Shown piece by piece: positions 1 to 7,465 of a stretch of 64,000 nt of DNA. Under the pieces are notes generated by a model that made no database searches, was not told where the DNA came from, and was given only the letters and a program-made list of their open reading frames with translations. The number at the start of each line of letters is the position of its first letter. Positions within the stretch are counted from its first letter, which is position 1. Position numbers and translations under genes: made by a program. The stretch is from Anagrus nilaparvatae (taxonomy: Eukaryota; Arthropoda; Insecta; Hymenoptera; Mymaridae). The DNA is taken from NCBI GenBank assembly GCA_022575985.1, contig JAKSXM010000263.1, positions 12,070,001 to 12,134,000 of the forward strand, in the 5' to 3' direction.

Positions 1-1760
1 TCCTTTAGTACGCTACCCAGATACCTGGGTATCCGGAAATCGTACTCGAGGGACCGGATCATGTCATCCCACCTGGCCGAGTTGAAAGCGTTTTTGACGT
101 CCAGCGTTACCAGAAGGATGTCCTTGCGAATTGCAGGCCGCTTTTCCCTCTCAGCCTCTACGGTATCCACGACACGCCGAATGGCGTCTATCGTAGAATG
201 CCCTTCACGAAAACCATGCTGCTCCTCAGAGAGACCACCGCCCTCCTCGATTGCCCTTCTGAGCCTTGCCCGGAGCAAGCTTTCCATCACCTTACCAATG
301 GTATTTAACATACACAAAGGTCTGTAAGATGATGGAGAGTCCGGGGCTCCCCCCTTGCCCTTGTTCAAGAGCACGAGACGTGCCACCTTCCACTGCTTTG
401 GGAATACTCCAGCCACCAAACAAGCATTGAACATGCTTAACAGGATACCAGGGATTACTTTGACCGCTCTTTTGAGCACTTCCGCTGGTATCCCGTCCGG
501 CCCCGGCGCCTTGCCATTTTTCATGGCCTTTATGGCCTTGACCATCTCGCCTTCGCTGAACAGCGGCACTTCCTCCCTGGGTTTCACCTCAACCGGGTTT
601 TCCCGGATGGGCCTTTCGGGGAAGAGAGCACCGACGATCCGTTCAGTCGACGCCGCGTCCATCATGTTGTCGGACCCCCGGTTCACTTTGCCCATTACGA
701 CTTTGTAACCTAGGCCCCAAGGGTCCTTGTTTACATCTTCACGTAATGAACGCAGACATCGAGCCTTGCTTTGACGGATGGCCTTGGCCAGTCGGTGTTT
801 GGCATCCTTATGTTCCTGAGAAAGAACGGCGGCCTCAGGTCTGTCCCGTGTTCTTTGCGCCTTCCGGAGCTCAGCTATTTCGGGAGTCCACCAGTACACT
901 GACTTTCTCCATTTCCAGGGCCTGCGGCGAGGCATCGAGGCATCACAAGCCCCGCATAATAGAGACGTTACTTTCTTAACTAAGATTTCAGCCTCATGGG
1001 GACTTGTGGCCCCTCCATGCCAAGCGGGGATGGACGCTGACTCGATTCGAAGATACTCTTCGAATCTGTCTTCGTCCATTTTTGAGACGTTCCAACCCAA
1101 GGGGCGCCTCCTGTACGGAGGTCGTTGTGAGGTTCCTTCCAATACCCGTAAGGCGATGTAATGATGATCACTACCATTGTATCGATCATCCATCACCCTC
1201 CAGTCGCCTATTCGCCCGGACGCAGCTTCTGTAGCGAAGGTTATGTCCGGGATAGAGACACCCCAACCCGGCCTCTCGTAGGTGGGCCTGTTGCCTCTAT
1301 TCTGGACCACTAGTTTGCACCTAGTGGCCATTTCGAGCACCATTCGTCCCCTGGGGTTGGTCGTTGGCATCCCCCATTCCAGAGCCCTGGCGTTGAAGTC
1401 TCCACCAAGGATGACGCCACCAGTCGCCGTCCAGACCGTGCTCTCGATGCTGGCCAGCTTTGTAGCCAGCTCTGCCGGGTTGTCGTTTGAGGAGAGATAG
1501 CAACTTATGTAAGTTGTCTCCCCGCACTTGGCCCAGACGTGGCAATTCCCTTTCCCTTGTTTGGTAAGAGACGTTTGGGCTCTGCCTCGAAGCCATATGG
1601 CGCAGCAGCCAGTGTCATCGGAAAGCCAGTACTTGTGGTTCATGTTGTAATATTGCTCGCTTAGTAAGAAGATATTTGCATCCTCTTCGGGAGCAATTTG
1701 ATCCAACAATGCACCAGCTTCCCGTGCGTGTCGCATGTTCCCTTGGAGAACCTTGATCAT
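1..1760 (-). CDS. Non-LTR retrotransposon ORF2: APE endonuclease + reverse transcriptase (C-terminal part off window)
   Basis: Reading from the ATG at 1760-1758 gives 586 codons with no stop before the left edge; full ORF2 proteins of this type usually exceed 1,000 residues. Residues 1-200 are an APE-like endonuclease that nicks the genomic target. Visible motifs are LQGN near residues 5-8, the catalytic Glu35 in LLSEQYY, GGDFNA with Asp121, and SDHHY with Asp198 and His199. A linker of roughly 190 residues follows. The reverse transcriptase begins near residue 395, with APGPDG (Asp422), an SSYRPLCML block, EEQHGFREGHST, and LDVKNAFNSA holding the first catalytic Asp554. The later catalytic Asp pair, thumb and zinc finger are outside the window. 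The start is chosen because ATG overlaps the ORF1 stop as ATGA and the QGN motif follows at once. Intactness over 1.76 kb implies a recent insertion. All plus-strand frames here are shadows. Confidence 0.92.
   Translation of the reverse strand, partial: MIKVLQGNMRHAREAGALLDQIAPEEDANIFLLSEQYYNMNHKYWLSDDTGCCAIWLRGRAQTSLTKQGKGNCHVWAKCGETTYISCYLSSNDNPAELATKLASIESTVWTATGGVILGGDFNARALEWGMPTTNPRGRMVLEMATRCKLVVQNRGNRPTYERPGWGVSIPDITFATEAASGRIGDWRVMDDRYNGSDHHYIALRVLEGTSQRPPYRRRPLGWNVSKMDEDRFEEYLRIESASIPAWHGGATSPHEAEILVKKVTSLLCGACDASMPRRRPWKWRKSVYWWTPEIAELRKAQRTRDRPEAAVLSQEHKDAKHRLAKAIRQSKARCLRSLREDVNKDPWGLGYKVVMGKVNRGSDNMMDAASTERIVGALFPERPIRENPVEVKPREEVPLFSEGEMVKAIKAMKNGKAPGPDGIPAEVLKRAVKVIPGILLSMFNACLVAGVFPKQWKVARLVLLNKGKGGAPDSPSSYRPLCMLNTIGKVMESLLRARLRRAIEEGGGLSEEQHGFREGHSTIDAIRRVVDTVEAEREKRPAIRKDILLVTLDVKNAFNSARWDDMIRSLEYDFRIPRYLGSVLK
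1757..1760 (-). promoter_or_regulatory. ATGA stop-start overlap of ORF1 and ORF2
   Basis: On the minus strand the ORF2 ATG (1760-1758) overlaps the ORF1 TGA (1759-1757) as ATGA. Overlapping stop-start codons are known to couple translation in some R1-clade elements; the Bombyx SART1 UAAUG case was shown to use termination-reinitiation. A similar mechanism here is inferred from the arrangement only. Confidence 0.7.
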
Positions 1761-1948
1761 TTCCGATGACACCTGCTTCTTGCCACAGCTAGAGCCTCCC
1801 TGTAACTGGGGCAGTTTCCCTCTCCAGGATAGTGCTCCGTGGAGCACTTATCCTTTCTGGTCTTGCAGAGGAAGCACTCAGGCTTATCCTTGCTGCACTC
1901 TGTCCTCTTATGGGGACATGTGCATATATCTGCCATCTTCGCCACACT
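1757..1948 (-). CDS. Non-LTR retrotransposon ORF1 (gag-like), C-terminal fragment
   Basis: About 60 codons remain, ending in TGA at 1759-1757. The protein is Cys- and Lys-rich, with cysteine clusters ECSKDKPECFLCK and KCSTEHYPGEGNCP, followed by a basic tail. This resembles the last CCHC knuckles of ORF1 proteins in R1/I-type elements, which package the element RNA; the Cys spacing is not the canonical CX2CX4HX4C throughout. There is no credible start: the frame opens just after two TAA codons at 1954-1949, and the only early initiators are a GTG at 1945 and an ATG nine bases further in. I read it as the tail of a longer ORF1 whose 5' part was lost on insertion. It abuts the end of the Myb/SANT-like gene remnant. 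Confidence 0.75.
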   Translation of the reverse strand, partial: SVAKMADICTCPHKRTECSKDKPECFLCKTRKDKCSTEHYPGEGNCPSYREALAVARSRCHRK

Positions 1949-2046
1949 TTATTACAGTTCACAAATTCAAAATTGGCATCCAAATTATCATTTTTCTTGC
2001 ATTCTTACTGGAACTGCTTATCATTGGTATATAAGAAATTAAAAAC
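1949..2046 (-). pseudogene. Possible 3' coding remnant of the Myb/SANT-like gene, interrupted by the retrotransposon
   Basis: Past the TAA at 2049-2047, the same minus-strand frame has a second stop and then an open stretch containing KKNDNLDANFEFVN before it reaches the retrotransposon at about 1948. Acidic/basic C-terminal stretches of this kind are common after Myb/SANT-like domains, so this may be the decayed end of the same gene. The link is weak: two stops intervene and no conserved motif is certain. The abrupt change to ORF1 sequence indicates where the retroelement landed. Confidence 0.35.
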
Positions 2047-2123
2047 TTAGGGATCTGTAGAAAAATTTGGCGAACAAGAGTCCTTATTTGTGTTACGTTC
2101 AAAGAAAACATTAGCTGATTTAT

Positions 2124-2190
2124 CTGCAAAAAATATGCAAAATTTTAATTCAAATTCCTAGTACTTCACTAATGTAAAAAATTTAATTAC
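2124..2190 (-). other. Intron 4 of the Myb/SANT-like gene (67 bp)
   Basis: Donor GTAATT at 2190, acceptor TTTTTTGCAG ending at 2124. Phase 1; it joins FDEACSL to NKSANVFFERNTNKD, which stays open for 24 codons to TAA at 2049-2047. Confidence 0.68.
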
Positions 2191-2241
2191 TTAATGAACA
2201 AGCCTCATCAAATTGATAGAGTTCAGGGTCAACAAATTGTT

Positions 2242-2310
2242 CTGCAAAAAAAACACAATATTTTAATTTAATTTCTTAAATTATTTCATCTACCAAATAA
2301 ATTTTTTTAC
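2242..2310 (-). other. Intron 3 of the Myb/SANT-like gene (69 bp)
   Basis: Donor GTAAAA at 2310, acceptor TTTTTTTTGCAG ending at 2242 with a strong T tract. Phase 1; it joins DDGACLS to EQFVDPELYQF without a stop. Confidence 0.7.
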
Positions 2311-2443
2311 CAGATAAGCAAGCGCCATCATCAATCTTATCTTTATTCACACCAGGAGATTCTGGCTGAAGATCTATTAATGTGTCACTATCATCCCCTT
2401 TCATCTTTAGAAACATCAAATGAATTATTTAAATTATTATCAT

Positions 2444-2514
2444 CTACAAAAAAAATATACAGAAAATTTATTTTATTGTATTTTATACTTCATGAATATT
2501 CAAAGTTTTTTAAC
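2444..2514 (-). other. Intron 2 of the Myb/SANT-like gene (71 bp)
   Basis: Donor GTTAAA at 2514 is weak; the acceptor TTTTTTTGTAG ends at 2444. Splicing is phase 1 and joins GIDSS to DDNNLNNSF, an acidic and Asn-rich linker. The upstream frame is only reached after the frameshift near 2535-2545, so support is moderate. Confidence 0.62.
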
Positions 2515-2657
2515 CTGAAGAGTCGATTCCAATCATATTATTGATAGGTCACCAACCAGTTCATACATTAAATTGTAGAATTTAAATTTATCAAGTTCTT
2601 CTTGCATCGAACTAGCCCCACTCTTGCTTAATTCGCGTTTTAATCCATTAAATGTTT

Positions 2658-2734
2658 CTAAAAAATATATTTTATAATAATAATAAGAAAAGAAAAACTT
2701 TCATAAAAAAAAGTACTGAAAATAAAATACATAC
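2658..2734 (-). other. Intron 1 of the Myb/SANT-like gene (77 bp)
   Basis: Donor GTATGT at 2734-2729 and acceptor TTTTTTAG ending at 2658, AT-rich throughout. Removing it joins a phase-1 codon and links KFGYLK to the KTFNGLKRELSK segment, as expected inside the conserved domain. This is the best-supported of the four introns. Confidence 0.82.
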
Positions 2735-2965
2735 TCTTTAAATAACCGAATTTCATTATCATTTGTTTAGATGTCTTATTATAACCCCGCCTCTTCATCT
2801 CCGTTTCTATTTTTCCGTACTCTGGTGATTTTTTACATTTTTTACCATCTAATTTAGCCAGAACACTTTGATCTCGCAACAGTTTAAAAACTCTTTTGTT
2901 TCTACTTCCATCCAAGTACAGCGTTTTCTTTTCTTATTATTTTGAACTGAAGAATTATTTTCCAT

Positions 2966-3170
2966 ATTTGGCAAATTTAAATTAGAGAGATAATTTATTT
3001 GAGGTTATCCTTGCGGAGTTTTTAAAAAAATAATTTAAACATTCATAAAAATATGTAGTTTAAACTATTTTTTAATTAAATTAATTAATTAAAGTTTTAA
3101 TGCACTTTTTTTTTTTTAAATTATTTTATTCCTTTTATTACTAATAAATTTTGAAGAGCGAAAAACGTTT
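2966..3170. other. AT-rich non-coding stretch
   Basis: Very AT-rich, with TTAA-type simple repeats near 3070-3095 and a T run near 3105-3117. I see no gene. Part of it is the upstream flank of the Myb/SANT-like gene, but no convincing promoter element can be picked out. Confidence 0.6.
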
Positions 3171-3300
3171 ATAAACGTGCAGCACTAAAACCCCGTTTAA
3201 AACTAACTTTGCCATCCGTGTAAACGCAGTTAGTTTAAAGCGAAGTTAAGTTAGTAAACTGACTTATCCTAACTAACTTTGCCTAAACTGCAGCGCCTGT
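3171..3300. repeat. Cluster of short direct and inverted repeats
   Basis: A 13-bp direct repeat AACTAACTTTGCC occurs at 3201-3213 and 3271-3283, exactly 70 bp apart. A 9-bp inverted repeat has arms AAACTAACT (3200-3208) and AGTTAGTTT (3228-3236) with a 19-base loop. GTTTAAA, GTAAAC and TGCAGC words recur around them. The pattern is typical of a DNA-transposon or MITE subterminal region, and the Myb/SANT-like gene next door is compatible with that, but no pair of terminal repeats or target duplication was found. Confidence 0.5.
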
Positions 3301-3309
3301 AAACTTAGT

Positions 3310-3852
3310 CATTTATATATGACCTTATACTGAATTGTGCAGTTCCTCTGACGCGTCTAGACCTACTAGCAACCACTGTGACGTTGAAGCTGCCTGCTGA
3401 CCTTTGAAGTCTCAGCCGTTAAGTGATCTATTCAGTGATGAATGATGCCTCTGCACAAGGATCGGTGATTGCTCTGACCTGAAAAATTTTACCATTGTGC
3501 GAAATGACCTCAACGATGGATTTGCCTAATAAAACGAATGCGTTGCTCCTGACCGTAGTTGGCATTGTAGCTGAATGAGACGAAATCGGAGTAGTAGAGG
3601 TTGAGTTTTGACAACCTGACATTGAAGCTTTTGAGCTGCTGCCAATGACGAGACTGCTTCGTGTATCAGAGTATGGTGTTTGGCATGACATGTATTACAG
3701 GTTTTTTGGCTGCGACACTCAGCTACGGAGTGCTTTTCAAAATAGTTGTAACACAAGTTGTTAACCTTGACAAAGTCGTGATGCTCTTTGGGTGACTTAC
3801 CCCTAAATTCATGACAGAACGCTAGAATATGTTCTTTTTTGCAAAGAAAACA
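3310..3852 (-). pseudogene. BEL/Pao LTR-retrotransposon gag-protease fragment, decayed
   Basis: Minus-strand reading from 3852 shows a row of three zinc-knuckle motifs typical of BEL/Pao gag: CFLCKKEHILAFC, then CYNYFEKHSVAEC in which the second Cys is Tyr, then CNTCHAKHHTLIH. The frame shifts by one base near 3660. The next frame continues through a Ser/Thr-rich linker to an aspartic-protease start, where the active-site Asp is kept (ITDPCAEASFITE) but the usual Ser-Gly after it is absent. Two in-frame stops follow shortly after, and recognisable similarity ends near 3310. There is no start codon, LTR or polymerase. In life this region packages RNA and processes the polyprotein; here it is a dead fragment of about 540 bp. 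Upstream the frame stops at TGA just before 3852. Confidence 0.8.
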
Positions 3853-3979
3853 TTTATATCATTTTTTAAATATCTTTTAAAATACAGATTTTATGCAGGG
3901 TAAATAGAGTTTTAAATGAAATTTTTACTTTAATTAAGAGATTTTTTTTTATTTAAGAGCTATTATAATTTGAAATTTC
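3853..3979. other. AT-rich flank between BEL/Pao remnant and satellite
   Basis: Composed largely of A/T runs. No coding frame, motif or partial satellite monomer was recognised until the first clear unit starts at about 3980. Confidence 0.6.
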
Positions 3980-4114
3980 TAAATCCTCCAGCATTATGAT
4001 GAGCTAAATCCTCCAGCATTATACTGAACAAAATCATCCAGCATTATACTGAGCAAAAAATACTCCAGTATTATGCTGAGCTAAGTACTCCAGCATTATA
4101 GTGAGCTATATCCT

Positions 4115-5785
4115 CCAGCATTATACTGAGCTAAATCCTCCAGCATTATGCTGAGCTAAAAATACTCCAGCATTATGCTGAGCTAAATTCTCCAACATTA
4201 TACTGAACTAAATCCTCCAGCATTATACTGAGCTAAAAATACTCCAGTATTATGCTGAGCTAAATCTTCTAGCATTATACTGAGCTAAATCCTCCAGCAT
4301 TATACTGAGCTAAATCATCCAGCATTATACTGAAATAAAAATACTCCAGTATTATGATGAGCTAAATCCTCCAGCATTATACTGAGCTAAATCCTCCAGC
4401 ATTATACTGAGCTAAAACCTCCAGCATTATACTGAACTAAAAATACTCCAGTATTATGCTGAGCTAAATCTTCTAGCATTATACTGAGCTAAATCCTCCA
4501 GCATTATACTGAGCTAAATCATCCAGCATTATACTGAAATAAAAATACTCCAGTATTATGATGAGCTAAATCCTCCAGCATTATACTGAGCTAAATCCTC
4601 CAGCATTATACTGAGCTAAAACCTCCAGCATTATACTGAACTAAAAATACTCCAGTATTATGATGAGCTAAATCCTCCAGCATTATACTGAGCTAAATAC
4701 TCCAGCACTATACTGAGCTAAATCCTCCAGCATTATAATGAGCTAAATCCTCCAGCATTATGCTGAGCTAAATCTTCCAGCATTATACTGAACAAAATCA
4801 TCCAGCATTATACTGAGCAAAAAATACTCCAGTATTATGCTGAGCTAAATCCTCCAGCATTATGCTGAGCTAAATCCTCCAGCATTATACTGAAATAAAA
4901 ATACTCCAGTATTATGATGAGCTAAATCCTCCAGCATTATGCTGAGCTAAAAATACTCCAGCATTATACTGAGCTAAATCCTCCAGCATTATGCTGAGCT
5001 AAAAATACTCCAGCATTATGCTGAGCTAAATTCTCCAACATTATACTGAACTAAATCCTCCAGCATTATACTGAGCTAAAAATACTCCAGTATTATGCTG
5101 AGCTAAATCTTCTAGCATTATACTGAGCTAAATCCTCCAGCATTATACTGAGCTAAATCATCCAGCATTATACTGAAATAAAAATACTCCAGTATTATGA
5201 TGAGCTAAATCCTCCAGCATTATACTGAGCTAAATCCTCCAGCATTATACTGAGCTAAAACCTCCAGCATTATACTGAACTAAAAATACTCCAGTATTAT
5301 GCTGAGCTAAATCTTCTAGCATTATACTGAGCTAAATTCTCCAGCATTATACTGAGCTAAATCATCCAGCATTATACTGAAATAAAAATACTCCAGTATT
5401 ATGATGAGCTAAATCCTCCAGCATTATACTGAGCTAAATCCTCCAGCATTATACTGAGCTAAAACCTCCAGCATTATACTGAACTAAAAATACTCCAGTA
5501 TTATGATGAGCTAAATCCTCCAGCATTATACTGAGCTAAATACTCCAGCACTATACTGAGCTAAATCCTCCAGCATTATAATGAGCTAAATCCTCCAGCA
5601 TTATGCTGAGCTAAATCTTCCAGCATTATACTGAACAAAATCATCCAGCATTATACTGAGCAAAAAATACTCCAGTATTATGCTGAGCTAAATCCTCCAG
5701 CATTATGCTGAGCTAAATCCTCCAGCATTATACTGAAATAAAAATACTCCAGTATTATGATGAGCTAAATCCTCCAGCATTATGA
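4115..5785. repeat. 843-bp higher-order repeat, two tandem copies
   Basis: Two rare TCTTCTAGC units at 4261 and 4465 recur at 5104 and 5308, each displaced by exactly 843 bp, and flanking variant order matches from about 4115 to 4940. The copies diverge near 5785. Inside each copy the same TCTTCTAGC block is itself repeated at a spacing of 204 bp, which equals six 25-bp plus two 27-bp units. Confidence 0.85.
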
Positions 5786-7465
5786 TGAGCTAAATCCTCC
5801 AGCATTATACTGAGCTAAAAATACTTCAGCATTATACTGAGCTAAATCCTCCAGCATTATACTGAGCTAAATCCCCCAGCATTATAAAGAGCTAAATCCT
5901 CCAGCATTATGCTGAGCTAAATCCTCCAGCATTATGCTGAGCTAAATCCTCCAGCATTATACTGAACAAAATCATCCAGCATTATACTGAGCAAAAAATA
6001 CTCCAGTATTATGCTGAGCTAAATCCTCCAGCATTATGTTGAGCTAAATCCTCCAGCATTATACTGAAATAAAAATACTCCAGTATTATGATGAGCTAAA
6101 TCCTCCAGCATTATGATGAGCTAAATCCTCCAGCATTATACTGAGCTAAAAATACTTCAGCATTATGCTGAGCTAAATCCTGTAGCACTATGCTGAGCTA
6201 AAAATACTCCAGCATTATGCTGAGCTGAATCCTCCAACATTATACTGAGCTAAATCCTCTAGCATTATGCTGAGCTAAAAATACTCCAGCATTATGGTGA
6301 GCTAAATTCTCCAGCATTATGCTGAGCTATAAATACTCCAGCATTATGCTGAGCTGAATCCTCCAACATTATACTAAGATAAATCCTCCAGCATTATACT
6401 GAGCTAAATCCTCCAGCATTATACTGAGCTAAAAATACTCCAGCATTATACTGAGCTAAATCCTCTAGTATTATACTCAGCTAAAAATACTTCAGCATTA
6501 TGCTGAGCTAAATCCTCCAGCATTTTGCTGAGCTAAAAATACTCCAGTATTATGGTGAGCTAAATCTTCCAGCATTATACTGAGCTAAATCCACCAGCAT
6601 TATACTGAGCTGAATCCTCCAGCATTATACTGAAATAAAAATACTCCAGTATTATGATGAGCCAAATCCTCCAGCATTGTACTGAACTAAGAATACTCCA
6701 GTATTATGATGAGCTAAATCCTCCTGCATTATACTGAGCTAAATCCTCCAGCATTATACTGAGCTAAATCCTCCAGCATTATACTGAACTAAATCCTCCA
6801 GCATTATACTGAGCTAAAAATACTCCAGTATTATGGTGAGCTAAATCTTCCAGCATTATACTGGGCTGAATCCTCCAGCATTATACTGAGCTAAATCCTC
6901 CAGCATTATACTGAAATAAAAATACTCCAGTATTATGATGAGCTAAATCCTCCAGCATTGTACTGAACTAAGAATACTCCAGTATTATGATGAGCTAAAT
7001 CCTCCTGCATTATACTGAGCTAAATCCTCCAGCATTATACTGAGCTAAATCCTCCAGCATTATACTGAACTAATAATATTCCAGCATTATGCTGAGCTAA
7101 CTCCTCCAACATTATACTGAGCTAAATCCTCCAGCATTATGCTGAGCTAAAAATACTCCAGCATTATGCTGAGCTAAATCCTCCAACATTATACTGAGCT
7201 AAATCCTCCAGCATTATGCTGAGCTAAAAATACTCCAGCATTATGCTGAGCTAAATTCTCCAACATTATACTGAACTAAATCCTCCAGCATTATACTGAA
7301 CTAAATCCTCCAGCATTATACTGAGCTAAAAATACTCCAGTATTATGCTGAGCTAAATCATCCAGCATTATAATGAGCTAAATCCTCCAGCATTATACTG
7401 AGCTAAATCCTCCAGCATTATACTAAAATAAAAATACTCCAGTATTATGATGAGCTAAATCCTCC

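Larger units (their letters stand above)
1..1948 (-). mobile_element. R1-like non-LTR retrotransposon, 5'-truncated, 3' end off window
   Basis: This stretch is visibly richer in G and C than the AT-rich DNA to its right. On the minus strand it carries the end of an ORF1 with zinc-knuckle cysteines followed by a long ORF2 with endonuclease and reverse transcriptase, the standard order of R1/I/LOA-type non-LTR elements. The ORF1 frame is open only from 1948, where two TAA codons precede it, and base composition and gene content change at the same place. This is what 5' truncation by incomplete target-primed reverse transcription produces. The 3' UTR, tail and target-site duplication lie beyond position 1, so the right junction cannot be placed better than about 1930-1955. 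The R1-like assignment rests on motif resemblance (LLSEQYY, LDVKNAFNSA); a Jockey- or I-group member is less likely but possible. Confidence 0.88.
2047..2965 (-). pseudogene. Myb/SANT-like DNA-binding domain gene, five exons, frameshifted
   Basis: Exons on the minus strand are 2965-2735, 2657-2515, 2443-2311, 2241-2191 and 2123-2047. The ATG at 2965 is followed by a basic cluster KKRKR (residues 11-15, possible nuclear signal) and CTW at 16-18. This matches the first tryptophan of trihelix/Myb-SANT-like domains. The frame then slips by one base at the T run (plus 2886-2890). After that come LLRDQSVLAKLDGKK, MKRRGYNKTSKQ, KFGYLK and, across intron 1, LSKSGASS and FKFYNLMYELVGD, in the order known for this family. 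A second slip near 2535-2545 and a third at the G run near 2397-2400 break later exons. All four splice junctions are phase 1 and restore sense. The family binds DNA and is common in insects, often linked to Harbinger-type transposons. Intron retention shows it is not a processed copy. I did not identify a functional start-to-stop frame. Confidence 0.75.

Noticed and set aside
61..1500. Plus-strand reading frames of 70-117 codons at 61-327, 355-708, 746-979, 1004-1234 and 1282-1500
   Set aside because: They lie antisense to the continuous 586-codon ORF2 on the minus strand, show no domain motif, and are explained as shadows of its codon pattern.
1735..2050. Plus-strand frames at 1735-2034, 1832-2050 and 1839-2042
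   Set aside because: They cross the junction between the retrotransposon and the AT-rich gene remnant, and their hydrophobic tails come from T-rich sequence antisense to exonic and flank DNA. No support as genes.
2658..2915. A complete 85-residue minus-strand protein at 2915-2658
   Set aside because: Its start and its hydrophobic C-terminus are artefacts: the N-terminal residues precede a frameshift, and the last 25 residues are translation of intron 1. The real exon ends at 2735.
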